42,801 bases of DNA. It comes from Alloalcanivorax gelatiniphagus (GTDB lineage: Bacteria; Pseudomonadota; Gammaproteobacteria; Pseudomonadales; Alcanivoracaceae). Below, in pieces: positions 8,845 to 18,827 of this stretch. Below the pieces are notes generated by a model, which was not told where the DNA came from, made no database searches, and saw nothing but the letters and a program-made list of their open reading frames with translations. Within the stretch, counting starts at the first letter, position 1. Each line of letters opens with the position of its first letter. The DNA lies in contig NZ_VCQT01000018.1 of the NCBI RefSeq assembly GCF_005938655.1, forward strand, positions 1 to 42,801, written 5' to 3'. Made by a program: the position numbers and the translations under genes.

Positions 8845-8858
8845 CAAACAAGTGTTTG
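8845..8858. promoter_or_regulatory. PsrA-like operator
   Basis: CAAAC-AAGT-GTTTG is a perfect match to the published PsrA consensus (G/C)AAAC-N2-4-GTTT(G/C). PsrA is a TetR-family fatty-acid sensor controlling beta-oxidation genes in pseudomonads. Its position between ETF-QO and etfBA makes fatty-acid-responsive control of electron transfer plausible. Binding is inferred. Confidence 0.6.
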
Positions 8859-9165
8859 GATTATCCGCCGGCAGGTGCTTGATTTTCAACAAAATGAGCG
8901 ACCGGCGAGTCATGAATAGTGAACACAATTGGCAGCGAAATCATCCGCTTACGCATTTTCGGCCTATTGACCTCGCGGGGGGTAGCGTTCAAGATACCGG
9001 ACCTCGCGCGGGGCCCCGTGTTCGGCGTCGTCTCGCCTTTTTCATCGTTTTCGTCCCTCCCGGGGACCGGGTTGCCACAAGGCAAGGTGGGCTTCCAAAC
9101 CCTGGTTTGTGGCAGCCGCGGAAGGGAACGATTCAAGTCACCAAGTGGAAGATTCCGAGGATCCT

Positions 9166-9915
9166 ATGAAGGTTCTTGTACCCATCAAGCGAGTCATTGA
9201 CTACAACGTTAAGGTTCGCGTGAAAGCGGACAACTCCGGCGTCGATCTCGCCAATGTCAAAATGGCCATGAACCCCTTCTGCGAAATCGCCGTGGAAGAA
9301 GCCGTGCGCCTGAAAGAAAAAGGCGTGGTGTCCGAGATCGTGGCCGTGAGCATCGGTCCGAAGGCCGCCCAGGAACAACTGCGTACCGCCATGGCGCTGG
9401 GCGCCGACCGTTCCATCCTGGTGGAAACCGACGAAGACGTGCAGCCGCTGGGCATCGCCAAAGCGCTCAAGGCCATCGTCGACGAAGAGAAGCCGGAGCT
9501 GGTTATCCTCGGTAAGCAGGCTATCGACGACGACAACAATCAGACCGGTCAGATGCTGGCCGCGCTGACCGGCATGCCCCAGGGCACCTTCGCTTCCGAA
9601 GTGAACATGGAAGAAGGCAAGGTCAAGGTCACCCGTGAAATCGACGGTGGTCTGCAGACCGTTGAGCTGAAGCTGCCGGCGGTGGTCACCACCGACCTGC
9701 GCCTCAACGAGCCGCGCTACGCTTCCCTGCCGAACATCATGAAGGCGAAGAAAAAGCCGCTGGACGTGAAATCCCCGGCGGATCTCGGTGTCGACATGAC
9801 CCCGCGCGTCACCATCGAGAAGGTGGAAACCCCGGCCGAGCGCAAGGCTGGTGTCATGGTGGGCTCCGTGGATGAGCTGGTCGACAAACTGAAGAACGAA
9901 GCGAAGGTGATCTGA
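9166..9915 (+). CDS. etfB: electron transfer flavoprotein beta subunit
   Basis: Small subunit of the ETF heterodimer; binds AMP and accepts electrons from acyl-CoA dehydrogenases. The 249 residues start [20 protein letters not shown] and include the [18 protein letters not shown] and [16 protein letters not shown] segments typical of the family, plus the recognition-loop type stretch [23 protein letters not shown] 9166 is preferred because GAGG lies 5 nt upstream; longer in-frame extensions lack a family match. Its stop overlaps the etfA start by one base, so the two subunits are translationally coupled. Confidence 0.97.
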   Translation: MKVLVPIKRVIDYNVKVRVKADNSGVDLANVKMAMNPFCEIAVEEAVRLKEKGVVSEIVAVSIGPKAAQEQLRTAMALGADRSILVETDEDVQPLGIAKALKAIVDEEKPELVILGKQAIDDDNNQTGQMLAALTGMPQGTFASEVNMEEGKVKVTREIDGGLQTVELKLPAVVTTDLRLNEPRYASLPNIMKAKKKPLDVKSPADLGVDMTPRVTIEKVETPAERKAGVMVGSVDELVDKLKNEAKVI

Positions 9916-10844
9916 TGAGTGTTTTAGTTTACGCCGAACACGACAACGCCGCGCTGAACAAAGCAACGCTCAGCGTGATCGCCGCCGCCAAGGAAATCGG
10001 CGGTGACATTACCGTTCTGGTTGCCGGCAAGGGCTGCAACGCCGTGGCCGAGCAGGCCGCCAAGGCGGAAGGCGTGAGCAAGGTACTGTGTGCCGACAAC
10101 GACGCCTATGAGCATCAGCTGGCCGAGAACATCGCCGAGCTGGTGGCCGAGGTGGGCGCCGACTACAGCCACATCCTGGCCGCTGCCACCACCACCGGTA
10201 AAAACTTCGCGCCCCGCGCCGCGGCGCTGATGGACGTGGCCCAGATCTCCGAGATCTCCGACGTGGTCGACGCCGATACCTTCAAGCGTCCGATCTACGC
10301 CGGCAACGCCATCGCCACCGTGAAGTGCGCTGACGCCAAGAAAGTGATCACCGTGCGCCCGACGTCCTTCGACGCCGTGGCCGAGGAGGGCGGTTCCGCC
10401 TCCGTGGAAAGCTGTGACGTGGTCAAGGACGCCGGCATCTCCTCCTTCGTGGGTGAGGAACTGGCCAAGTCCGACCGTCCCGAGCTGGCCAGCGCCGAGA
10501 TCGTTATCTCCGGTGGCCGTGGCATGGGCAACGGCGACAACTTCGAAATCCTCTACAAGGTGGCCGACAAGCTGGGCGCCGCCGTCGGTGCTTCCCGCGC
10601 CGCCGTGGACGCCGGCTTCGTGCCCAACGACATGCAGGTGGGTCAGACCGGTAAGATCGTCGCCCCGAACCTGTACGTGGCGGTGGGTATCTCCGGCGCC
10701 ATTCAGCATCTGGCCGGCATGAAGGACTCCAAGGTGATCGTTGCGATCAACAAGGACGAAGAAGCGCCGATCTTCCAGGTGGCTGACTACGGCCTGGTGG
10801 CGGATCTGTTCGAAGCCGTACCGGAGCTGGACAGCAAGCTCTGA
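9915..10844 (+). CDS. etfA: electron transfer flavoprotein alpha subunit
   Basis: Large, FAD-binding subunit of ETF, 309 residues. The C-terminal FAD domain is clear: SGGRGMGNGDNFEI, GASRAAVDAGFVPNDMQVGQ, TGKIVAPNLYVAVGISGAIQH, and INKDEEAPIFQVADYGLVAD. It overlaps etfB by one base (TGATG). A terminator follows 26 bp after the stop codon, so etfBA is a two-gene operon. Its electron acceptor is the ETF-QO encoded on the opposite strand at 6986-8641. Confidence 0.97.
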   Translation: MSVLVYAEHDNAALNKATLSVIAAAKEIGGDITVLVAGKGCNAVAEQAAKAEGVSKVLCADNDAYEHQLAENIAELVAEVGADYSHILAAATTTGKNFAPRAAALMDVAQISEISDVVDADTFKRPIYAGNAIATVKCADAKKVITVRPTSFDAVAEEGGSASVESCDVVKDAGISSFVGEELAKSDRPELASAEIVISGGRGMGNGDNFEILYKVADKLGAAVGASRAAVDAGFVPNDMQVGQTGKIVAPNLYVAVGISGAIQHLAGMKDSKVIVAINKDEEAPIFQVADYGLVADLFEAVPELDSKL

Positions 10845-10870
10845 GCGGGATTCAACATCCGTTCCTGAAA

Positions 10871-10897
10871 AGCCCGGCCTTGTGCCGGGCTTTTTCG
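10871..10897 (+). terminator. rho-independent terminator of etfBA
   Basis: AGCCCGGC (10871-10878) pairs with GCCGGGCT (10884-10891) around a 5-nt loop and is followed by TTTTCG. Confidence 0.9.
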
Positions 10898-10904
10898 TTT
10901 CTGG

Positions 10905-10976
10905 GGGATCGCGGCTGAAGCCGCTCCTGCGGAGACAGGATGCCCCCCTGTAGGAGCGGCTTCAGCCGCGATCCCC
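10905..10976. repeat. REP-like palindromic element, GGCTTCAGCC type
   Basis: A left arm ending GGCTGAAGCCGCTCCTGC and a right arm starting GTAGGAGCGGCTTCAGCCGC are inverted around a short centre. This is the G/C version of the elements at 17-92 and 6849-6913, and it also occurs at 42741. Confidence 0.75.
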
Positions 10977-11118
10977 GCGCACCAGAATGGCGCAGCCCAC
11001 GCCGACGGCCCCGCCACGGCGCATTTCTCCTTCGCAAACCTTTACAATTTCTGGCACGGCGTTTGCTCATACTGATACAGGGGCCGGCAAGGAGCCGGGC
11101 CGTGTCAGCGAGAATGCC

Positions 11119-12555
11119 ATGGGGCCACTATCTCTGCCGGACGTGTCCGGTTACGACGAAATGATTCTGCCGGGTGGCAGGGTCCGGGACGCCTACAAGG
11201 GCTACCACCGCTGGTTGCTCGGCCAGGTCCACGACGGGTTGCTGCGCAAGCGCAAGGAAGCGGAGCTGCAGTTCCACCGGGTCGGTATTACCTTCAACGT
11301 CTACGGCGAGGAAAGCGGCACCGAGCGGTTGATTCCCTTCGACGCCCTGCCCAGGGTGATCCCCGCCGCCGACTGGCGCCGCCTGGAACAGGGCGCGATC
11401 CAGCGGGTGCGGGCCCTGAACCTGTTTCTGCACGACATCTACCACGACCAGGCCATCATCCGCGCCGGCCGCTTGCCCGCCGAACAGGTGTTCGGTAACG
11501 CCCAGTACCAGCCCTGCATGCAGGACCTGGACCTGCCCAACCGGGTCTACTCGCACATCAGCGGCGTGGACGTGATCCGCGACGGGGAGGGCACCTGGTA
11601 CGTGCTGGAGGACAACCTGCGCACCCCCTCCGGGGTCAGCTACATGATCGAGAACCGGCGCATGATGATGCGCCTGTTCCCGGAGCTGTTCAGCCAGCAG
11701 TCCGTGGCGCCGGTGGAACACTATCCCTCGCTGCTGCTGGAAACCCTGCAGGAAAGCGGCGCGGTGCCCAACCCCACGGTGGTGCTGCTGACTCCGGGCC
11801 GCTTTAACAGCGCCTATTTCGAGCACGCCTTCCTGGCCCAGCAGATGGGCATCGAACTGGTGGAAGGCGCCGACCTGTTCGTCAAGGACGGGCTGGTCTA
11901 CATGCGCACCACCGCCGGCCCCCAACGGGTGGACGTGATCTACCGGCGGGTGGACGACGACTACCTGGACCCGCTGGCGCTGCGCCCGGATTCCATGCTT
12001 GGCGTGCCCGGGCTGCTGTCGGTGTACCTGCAAGGCAACGTGATTCTGGCCAACGCCATGGGCACCGGCGTCGGCGACGACAAATCCATCTATCCCTATG
12101 TGCCGGACATGATCCGCTTCTACCTGGACGAGGAACCAATTCTCGCCAACGTACCCACCTGGCAATGCCGCGACCCCAAGGCCCTGGACCATGTGCTGGC
12201 CCACCTGCCGGAACTGGTGGTCAAGGAAGTCCATGGCGCTGGCGGCTACGGCATGCTGGTGGGCCCGGCGGCCAGCCGGGCGGAGATCGCCGCCTTCCGC
12301 GAACGCCTGCGGGCCCGGCCGGCCAACTACATCGCCCAGCCCACCCTGTCGCTGTCCACCTGTCCGATCTTTGTTGATGAAGGCATCGCGCCGCGCCATA
12401 TCGACCTGCGCCCGTTTGTGCTCAGCGGCAAGGAAACCCGCTTGGTGCCCGGTGGCCTGACCCGGGTGGCGATGAGCGCCGGCTCGCTGGTGGTGAACTC
12501 TTCCCAGGGCGGTGGCACCAAGGACACCTGGGTGCTGGAGGACGGATCATGCTGA
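11119..12555 (+). CDS. circularly permuted ATP-grasp protein (first gene of Anbu operon)
   Basis: Member of the COG2308 family, predicted to form a peptide or amide bond using ATP. It has 478 residues from ATG 11119. Family marks include EDNLRTPSGVSYMIENRRMM (residue ~165), VVLLTPGRFNSAYFEHAFLA, QRVDVIYRRVDDDYLDP, ANAMGTGVGDDKSIYPYVP and HGAGGYGMLVGPAA. An in-frame upstream extension to 10987 runs into the REP-like element and has no family support; the ribosome site at 11119 is weak. The stop codon overlaps the alpha-E gene by 7 bp. Genes of this family regularly accompany alpha-E, transglutaminase and Anbu genes, as here. The substrate is unknown. Confidence 0.93.
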   Translation: MGPLSLPDVSGYDEMILPGGRVRDAYKGYHRWLLGQVHDGLLRKRKEAELQFHRVGITFNVYGEESGTERLIPFDALPRVIPAADWRRLEQGAIQRVRALNLFLHDIYHDQAIIRAGRLPAEQVFGNAQYQPCMQDLDLPNRVYSHISGVDVIRDGEGTWYVLEDNLRTPSGVSYMIENRRMMMRLFPELFSQQSVAPVEHYPSLLLETLQESGAVPNPTVVLLTPGRFNSAYFEHAFLAQQMGIELVEGADLFVKDGLVYMRTTAGPQRVDVIYRRVDDDYLDPLALRPDSMLGVPGLLSVYLQGNVILANAMGTGVGDDKSIYPYVPDMIRFYLDEEPILANVPTWQCRDPKALDHVLAHLPELVVKEVHGAGGYGMLVGPAASRAEIAAFRERLRARPANYIAQPTLSLSTCPIFVDEGIAPRHIDLRPFVLSGKETRLVPGGLTRVAMSAGSLVVNSSQGGGTKDTWVLEDGSC

Positions 12556-13478
12556 GTCGTACCGCCGCCGACCTGTACTGGCTGTCGCGCTATTTCGAGC
12601 GCGCCGAGAACACCGCGCGCATGCTGGACGTGGCCTGGAACCTGTCGCTGATTCCGTTCGCCGTGGACGCCCGCGAGGAGATCACCGCGCCGCTGATCAT
12701 CACCGGCAGCCGGGAAGCCTATGAGGCCGCCCATGACGACATCCGCGTGGACGAGGTGATGCACTTTTTCACCCTGGACGATGGCAACCCGGGCAGCATC
12801 TTCCACTGCCTGCGCGCCGCCCGGGAAAGCGCCCACGCGGTGCGCGGCAAGATCACCGCGGAGATGTGGGAGAGCGTCAACAGCACCTGGCTGGAACTGC
12901 GCGAGATCCGCGCGCAGGGCCTGGAAGGCTACGGCGCCAGCGAGTTCTTCGACTGGGTCAAGAACCGCTCGCACCTGTTCCGTGGCGCCACCTACGGCAC
13001 CAGCATGCGCAACGATGCGTTCCGTTTCCTGCGCCTGGGCACCTTTATCGAACGGGCCGACAACACCGCCCGCATCCTCGATGTGAAGCACCAGATCGGC
13101 GGTTTCGACGGCGACGGCGCGGTGGACTTCTACCGCTGGCACGCCCTGCTGCGCTCGGTGGGCGCCTATGAAGCCTACCGGGAAATCTACAGCGAACCGA
13201 TCAACTCCGAGCGCGTCTCCGAACTGCTGATCCTGCGCCCGGAAGTGCCACGCTCGCTGCGCTCGTGCATGCAGATGCTGTGCGAGCTGCTGCCGGCCAT
13301 CGAGGGCCAGGCCGGCCAACAATCGAAACGACTGGCGGCGGTGCAATTCGCGCGGCTGCAATACGGCGACCTGGACCATATCGTGGACACCGGCCTGCAC
13401 GAGTACCTCACCGACTTTCTGCGCCGCGTCAACGAACTGGCGGACACCATCCGCCAGGAATACCTGGAGGTGGTATGA
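12549..13478 (+). CDS. alpha-E domain protein
   Basis: A 309-residue all-helical protein of the COG2307 (DUF403) family. It begins with the signature MLSRTAADLYWLSRYFERAE, with further matches at FRFLRLGTFIERADNTARIL. No enzymatic role is established. It is found with, and in some genomes fused to, the circularly permuted ATP-grasp protein, so a complex is likely. It overlaps that gene by 7 bp and the transglutaminase gene by 4 bp (ATGA), which suggests equal, coupled synthesis. Confidence 0.93.
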   Translation: MLSRTAADLYWLSRYFERAENTARMLDVAWNLSLIPFAVDAREEITAPLIITGSREAYEAAHDDIRVDEVMHFFTLDDGNPGSIFHCLRAARESAHAVRGKITAEMWESVNSTWLELREIRAQGLEGYGASEFFDWVKNRSHLFRGATYGTSMRNDAFRFLRLGTFIERADNTARILDVKHQIGGFDGDGAVDFYRWHALLRSVGAYEAYREIYSEPINSERVSELLILRPEVPRSLRSCMQMLCELLPAIEGQAGQQSKRLAAVQFARLQYGDLDHIVDTGLHEYLTDFLRRVNELADTIRQEYLEVV

Positions 13479-14269
13479 AACTCTCGATCCGACATCGCAC
13501 CGAGTACCGTTACTCCGAACGCGTCCGCCACAGCACCCAGTACCTGCGCCTGACACCGCGCCCGTCCCGGCGCCAGCGCATCCTCGACTGGCACCTGGAC
13601 CTGCCGGAACACGCCACCCGCGCCGCCGACGGCTTCCACAACATCCTGCACGTGCTGACCCTGGACCAGCCCCACCAGAGCATCGAACTCACCGCCCGTG
13701 GCCAGGTGGAAATCGTCGACGAGGACCAGGAAGACGACGACGCCCGGCTGTCGCCGCTGGTGTTCGCCCGCACCTCGGCGCTCACCGCCACCGACCAGGC
13801 CCTGCGGGACCTGGCCGAGCGCTACCGGGGCGACCTGTCCCTGGCCACCCTGGAAAAACTCAGCGAACAAATCCTCGCGGACATGCCCTTCACCGCCGGC
13901 GTCACCGACGTGGCCAGCGACGCCGTGGCCGCCTACCAGGGCGGGCAGGGCGTGTGCCAGGACCACACCCACGTCTTTCTTGCCTGTTGCCGCTCCTTGG
14001 GGATACCCGCGCGCTACGTGAGCGGCTATCTTTACAGCGACGACAGCGAACATGTGGCCAGCCACGCCTGGGCCGAGGTCTGGCGCAACGACCGCTGGCA
14101 CACCTTCGACGTCACTAACCAGACCCGCCGGCCACGGCACCACCTGAAACTGGCCGTGGGTCTCGACTATCTCGACGCCTGCCCGGTTCGCGGCGTCCGC
14201 TACGGCGGCGGCGTGGAATCGCTCAACGCGGTGGCCCACGTGCGCCTTACCGGCACCGGGGAACAATAG
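13475..14269 (+). CDS. transglutaminase-family cysteine protease-like protein
   Basis: A 264-residue protein with an N-terminal beta region (IRHRTEYRYSERVRHSTQYL) and a transglutaminase-like core. The catalytic triad is visible: Cys in GQGVCQDHTHVFLACC, His in SHAWAEVW, and Asp in WHTFDVTN. It lacks a signal peptide, so it acts in the cytosol. In these operons the transglutaminase fold is thought to cut or transfer amide bonds, perhaps on the product of the ATP-grasp enzyme. The start is the ATGA overlap with the alpha-E gene; a longer frame upstream has no homology. Confidence 0.92.
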   Translation: MKLSIRHRTEYRYSERVRHSTQYLRLTPRPSRRQRILDWHLDLPEHATRAADGFHNILHVLTLDQPHQSIELTARGQVEIVDEDQEDDDARLSPLVFARTSALTATDQALRDLAERYRGDLSLATLEKLSEQILADMPFTAGVTDVASDAVAAYQGGQGVCQDHTHVFLACCRSLGIPARYVSGYLYSDDSEHVASHAWAEVWRNDRWHTFDVTNQTRRPRHHLKLAVGLDYLDACPVRGVRYGGGVESLNAVAHVRLTGTGEQ

Positions 14270-14294
14270 GGCAGGCGGTAAGCGGAGTTCGGCA

Positions 14295-15014
14295 ATGACC
14301 TATTGCGTGGCCCTGGCACTCAAGGACGGGCTGGTATTCGCGGCGGACTCGCGCACCAACGCCGGTGTCGACCAAATCGCCACCTACCGCAAACTGCACA
14401 AATTCGTGATCGAAGGCGAACGCGTCATCGTCATGATGACCGCCGGCAACCTGGCCACCACCCAGAGCGTGCTCAGCCTGATGCGCATGCGCCTCAACAG
14501 CGACCGGCCCAACCTGTTCGGCGCCGCCTCCATGTACGACGTGGCCACCATCATCGGCGCCACCGGCCGCGAAGTGGTCGCCCGCGACAGCGGCCAGGGG
14601 CAGGGCCGCGTGGACTTTGGCAGCAGCTTTATCGTCGGCGGCCAGATCCAGGGCGAACCGCCGCGCCTGTTCCTGGTCTACCCGGAAGGCAACTTCATCG
14701 AAGCCACCGCCGACACCCCGTACTTCCAAATCGGTGAAACCAAATACGGCAAACCCATCCTCGACCGGGTGATCGACTACGACACCTCCCTCGACGACGG
14801 CATCAAATGCGCCCTTATCAGCATTGACTCCACCATCCGCTCCAACCTCTCCGTGGGCCTCCCCCTGGACGTGCTGCGCTACCAGCGCGCCAGCTTTAAC
14901 GCCAGCGAACACTTCAACGTGGACGAACACCACGAAGGCTTCCGCCAGCTCGGCGAAGCCTGGTCCGTGGGCCTGCGCGATGTGTTTCATCGCATTCCGA
15001 ATTTGAAGTGGTGA
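14295..15014 (+). CDS. Anbu (proteasome-type beta-subunit-like) protease
   Basis: A 239-residue protein of the Anbu/COG3484 family, bacterial relatives of proteasome beta subunits and HslV. The N-terminus reads MTYCVALALKDGLVFAADSR. After removal of Met the Thr would be the N-terminal nucleophile. The NAGVDQIATYRKLHKF and VMMTAGNLATTQSVLSL stretches are typical. It ends the four-gene operon (ATP-grasp, alpha-E, transglutaminase, Anbu), 25 bp after the transglutaminase gene. The established view is that Anbu assembles into open helical or ring particles; its peptidase substrate is not known. No terminator is seen before the CRISPR leader. Confidence 0.93.
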   Translation: MTYCVALALKDGLVFAADSRTNAGVDQIATYRKLHKFVIEGERVIVMMTAGNLATTQSVLSLMRMRLNSDRPNLFGAASMYDVATIIGATGREVVARDSGQGQGRVDFGSSFIVGGQIQGEPPRLFLVYPEGNFIEATADTPYFQIGETKYGKPILDRVIDYDTSLDDGIKCALISIDSTIRSNLSVGLPLDVLRYQRASFNASEHFNVDEHHEGFRQLGEAWSVGLRDVFHRIPNLKW

Positions 15015-15080
15015 TGCCCTCCGCTGCACCCGGTAGCAACCGCCGCCCACACACCTGGTGGCCGATGACCATCACCTGAT

Positions 15081-15174
15081 CTGCCCCTTATTTTTTGACT
15101 AATTTTTGATCGGTTTTTTTGGTGGAAAATCAGAGCCTGATTTTCTTCTTTTGAATCAATAAGATATATTTAGA
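15081..15174 (+). promoter_or_regulatory. CRISPR leader 1
   Basis: An AT-rich stretch directly before repeat 1 of array 1. It has a GGTGGAAAAT box at 15121-15130 that begins exactly 54 bp before the repeat, TTGGT at 15119 (56 bp before), an IHF-like AATCAATAAGATA at 15154-15166 (one mismatch to WATCAANNNNTTR), and the ending TTTAGA as in the E. coli I-E leader. Leaders 2 and 3 share these blocks at the same spacing. The 5' limit is approximate. Confidence 0.85.
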
Positions 15175-18100
15175 GTGTTCCCCACAGGCGTGGGGATAAA
15201 CCGGATGCATGGCGTTTGAAACCGACCAATCGGATGTGTTCCCCACAGGCGTGGGGATAAACCGCGAGATTGCCGAAGCTGATGGTGTCCTCAGAGGTGT
15301 TCCCCACAGGCGTGGGGATAAACCGGCCCGGACCGATATTCGGGAGTGCCGATAATGGTGTTCCCCACAGGCGTGGGGATAAACCGCGCCCCCGGTGTAG
15401 GCGTAGGCGGTCTGTTCGGTGTTCCCCACAGGCGTGGGGATAAACCGCTCTGACGCCTGATAGGGTCCGGAATCAGTCGGTGTTCCCCACAGGCGTGGGG
15501 ATAAACCGGCGCACTGAATCGCGTCCATATTGTCGGAGCAGTGTTCCCCACAGGCGTGGGGATAAACCGGCTGATATCGGCACCGGAGCGGTTTGTTCTC
15601 AGTGTTCCCCACAGGCGTGGGGATAAACCGGGGGCATTTACGAAAGGGGAAATTTCCCATTTGTGTTCCCCACAGGCGTGGGGATAAACCGTCATAGAGC
15701 TGGTCGGCGGATAGGGCCGCCCGGTGTTCCCCACAGGCGTGGGGATAAACCGTGGGCCGTCGATATGGGCGAGACGCTGCTGGTGTGTTCCCCACAGGCG
15801 TGGGGATAAACCGGATCAACGACAAACAGGTGTCAACACCGGCAAGTGTTCCCCACAGGCGTGGGGATAAACCGACCGCCAGGACAGGGAGCACCCAAAA
15901 AACGCGGTGTTCCCCACAGGCGTGGGGATAAACCGCGGTTTGCTGTCGATGGTTCCGATGAACGACGGTGTTCCCCACAGGCGTGGGGATAAACCGATTC
16001 CGCCAATGAATGGCGCCGGTCTCGCGGCGTGTTCCCCACAGGCGTGGGGATAAACCGCCGGCGCTTTCGTTGGTTCGTTGGCTGTGGTCGTGTTCCCCAC
16101 AGGCGTGGGGATAAACCGGTCTGGGCGACTGTCAGCAACGCGATCCCGGGGTGTTCCCCACAGGCGTGGGGATAAACCGGCCCTGTAACCGAAAGCATGG
16201 GCGGCGCCCCAGTGTTCCCCACAGGCGTGGGGATAAACCGCGGCGGGCTGGTAATGGCGCTGGTCACTGATAGTGTTCCCCACAGGCGTGGGGATAAACC
16301 GCCGTTCCGTCGGGTCTGACCGCGCTGGAAACGGTGTTCCCCACAGGCGTGGGGATAAACCGAGGTGCAGACGATGAACACCTACATTATCACAGTGTTC
16401 CCCACAGGCGTGGGGATAAACCAGGTGGCGCCCTTGTCATACCCGGATATGGGGCGTGTTCCCCACAGGCGTGGGGATAAACCGGCCGTGGATGTGTTCA
16501 ACATGGATGACAGTTTGTGTTCCCCACAGGCGTGGGGATAAACCGCAGGCGCCCCAGGTGGCGGTGCCGGAGGCTCTGTGTTCCCCACAGGCGTGGGGAT
16601 AAACCGCGGCGCAAGAGTGATGGATGACTATTGCGCGAGTGTTCCCCACAGGCGTGGGGATAAACCGTCCCGGCCCGTGTACTACCGTGGGATCCGTGAG
16701 TGTTCCCCACAGGCGTGGGGATAAACCGACGGTTGATCATGGCACGCGGAGCCGTTCGGGGTGTTCCCCACAGGCGTGGGGATAAACCGTTGAGCGAGCG
16801 GAACGCTCGCAGGATTCCGAGGTGTTCCCCACAGGCGTGGGGATAAACCGGTTTCATGTTGGGGCGGCGCGTTTGCGCAGTTGTGTTCCCCACAGGCGTG
16901 GGGATAAACCGACGATGGCCAAGAGGCCGTAGGCCGGCCAGCTGTGTTCCCCACAGGCGTGGGGATAAACCGGCTGAAGAGGTTGCTATCGGCGACATCC
17001 CGGAGTGTTCCCCACAGGCGTGGGGATAAACCGTCTTCAAGCGGCTGCCGGAGAAGCGGAAATTTGTGTTCCCCACAGGCGTGGGGATAAACCGTCAATG
17101 CCGATCATCTTATTACGTTAACGCATGTGTTCCCCACAGGCGTGGGGATAAACCGGGTCTGCCTTACATGGAAATGCGGCTGTACCGGTGTTCCCCACAG
17201 GCGTGGGGATAAACCGGGGCAGCCGGAGAAGCTGGCCGGCACAGGGCAGTGTTCCCCACAGGCGTGGGGATAAACCGTCGAGAAGGCCGCCAGCGAGCCC
17301 AAGATGCGCGTGTTCCCCACAGGCGTGGGGATAAACCGTTCCAGACCGAACGCTATGGCGATCAGCCGTAGTGTTCCCCACAGGCGTGGGGATAAACCGC
17401 GCCGGGGATTTCCCCGGACACCTCTGATTATGTGTTCCCCACAGGCGTGGGGATAAACCGAAAACGGAAAAGGCCACCAAGGATTAACAATGGTGTTCCC
17501 CACAGGCGTGGGGATAAACCGCTCGCGGGGACAAACATCCAGATGCTGCCGGAGTGTTCCCCACAGGCGTGGGGATAAACCGTTGCCCATATCATTCCTC
17601 CCTGCCGCTCTGGGGTGTTCCCCACAGGCGTGGGGATAAACCGCTGTTCGGCCAGCGGAACAGTGCGCAATACGTGTGTTCCCCACAGGCGTGGGGATAA
17701 ACCGCCTGACCAGCAATGGCCGGGCCTGTACAACCGCGTGTTCCCCACAGGCGTGGGGATAAACCGTAAATGCACCCAACGGGCAATTCTGAAAAATAGT
17801 GTTCCCCACAGGCGTGGGGATAAACCGGCCTGGAGGTGGCCCGGGCGCAAACCGGGGAAGTGTTCCCCACAGGCGTGGGGATAAACCGGGGTTGTGTTTG
17901 AGTGGGAATGCAGCTGCGAGGTGTTCCCCACAGGCGTGGGGATAAACCGCACACAACGGCGGATCGAACGGCGCCGCGACCGTGTTCCCCACAGGCGTGG
18001 GGATAAACCGGCCAAGTACGCGCCACTGGAAAAGATCAACGAGTGTTCCCCACAGGCGTGGGGATAAACCGTGCACGACTGCCTGCAATGTTTCTCCGAA

Positions 18101-18742
18101 GATGTGTTCCCCACAGGCGTGGGGATAAACCGGCTGCCCTACATGGAAATGCGACTTTACCGGGGTGTTCCCCACAGGCGTGGGGATAAACCGGTCGTTC
18201 GTCAGGATCACCATGGCCTTGCAACGTGTTCCCCACAGGCGTGGGGATAAACCGGCTCCGATCCTACCGGCGAATAGGGCCGATCCGTGTTCCCCACAGG
18301 CGTGGGGATAAACCGAGAAAAGTGCCGGCTGGCATTCTCTGAGCACGGTGTTCCCCACAGGCGTGGGGATAAACCGTTCTTTGGGAAGAATTTGGAGGTT
18401 ACGTCAATGTGTTCCCCACAGGCGTGGGGATAAACCGCTATCGAGTGAATCTCGTCATACCCAAGACCAGTGTTCCCCACAGGCGTGGGGATAAACCGTA
18501 GGCCTAGAAATCGCAGACCTGACCGGATTAGTGTTCCCCACAGGCGTGGGGATAAACCGTGGCGGTGGCGGGCGAAGTCCATACCGAACACGTGTTCCCC
18601 ACAGGCGTGGGGATAAACCGTGCCCATGCGTTGATCGAATCGGCGCTGGTTTGTGTTCCCCACAGGCGTGGGGATAAACCGGCGGGTGGAACCGGGCAAC
18701 GCCCAGTTCACCGGTGTTCCCCACAGGCGCGGAGACAAACTC
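15175..18742 (+). CRISPR. CRISPR array 1, type I-E, 59 repeats / 58 spacers
   Basis: A 29-bp repeat starting GTGTTCCCCAC and ending ATAAACCG, with hairpin stem CCCCAC/GTGGGG and tetraloop AGGC. Units are 61 bp throughout except one 33-nt spacer (17705-17737). Cas6e would cut after base 21 and leave the 8-nt handle AUAAACCG, identical to E. coli. The repeat at 16395 ends in A instead of G. The last repeat (18714-18742) is degenerate in its 3' half (GCGGAGACAAACTC), which together with the AT-rich leader on the left fixes orientation as left to right. Spacers 33 (17156) and 49 (18133) are near-duplicates. Spacer 18 (16241) nearly matches a spacer in array 3. Long minus-strand reading frames over the array are artefacts. 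Confidence 0.99.
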
Positions 18743-18827
18743 CGGATGCTGTAAAACATCCATGGATATACATTAAGGATGAATTTCGGATTATCTAGAT
18801 TGCTCTTTGTTGGGTGGAGGAATGTTC

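Noticed and set aside
15720-18286. Spacer 9 (15692-15723) and spacer 51 (18255-18286) share a 14-base core (CGGCGRATAGGGCCG type), considered as another duplicated target.
   Set aside because: The similarity does not extend through the spacers and differences are not confined to one codon phase; likely chance in GC-rich sequence.
15130-18759. Long minus-strand reading frames over array 1 (up to 417 codons) with repeated [18 protein letters not shown] and [10 protein letters not shown] phrases; the same in arrays 2 and 3.
   Set aside because: They are translations of the CRISPR repeat in three frames, cycling because the unit is 61 bp. They are a known annotation artefact and not proteins.
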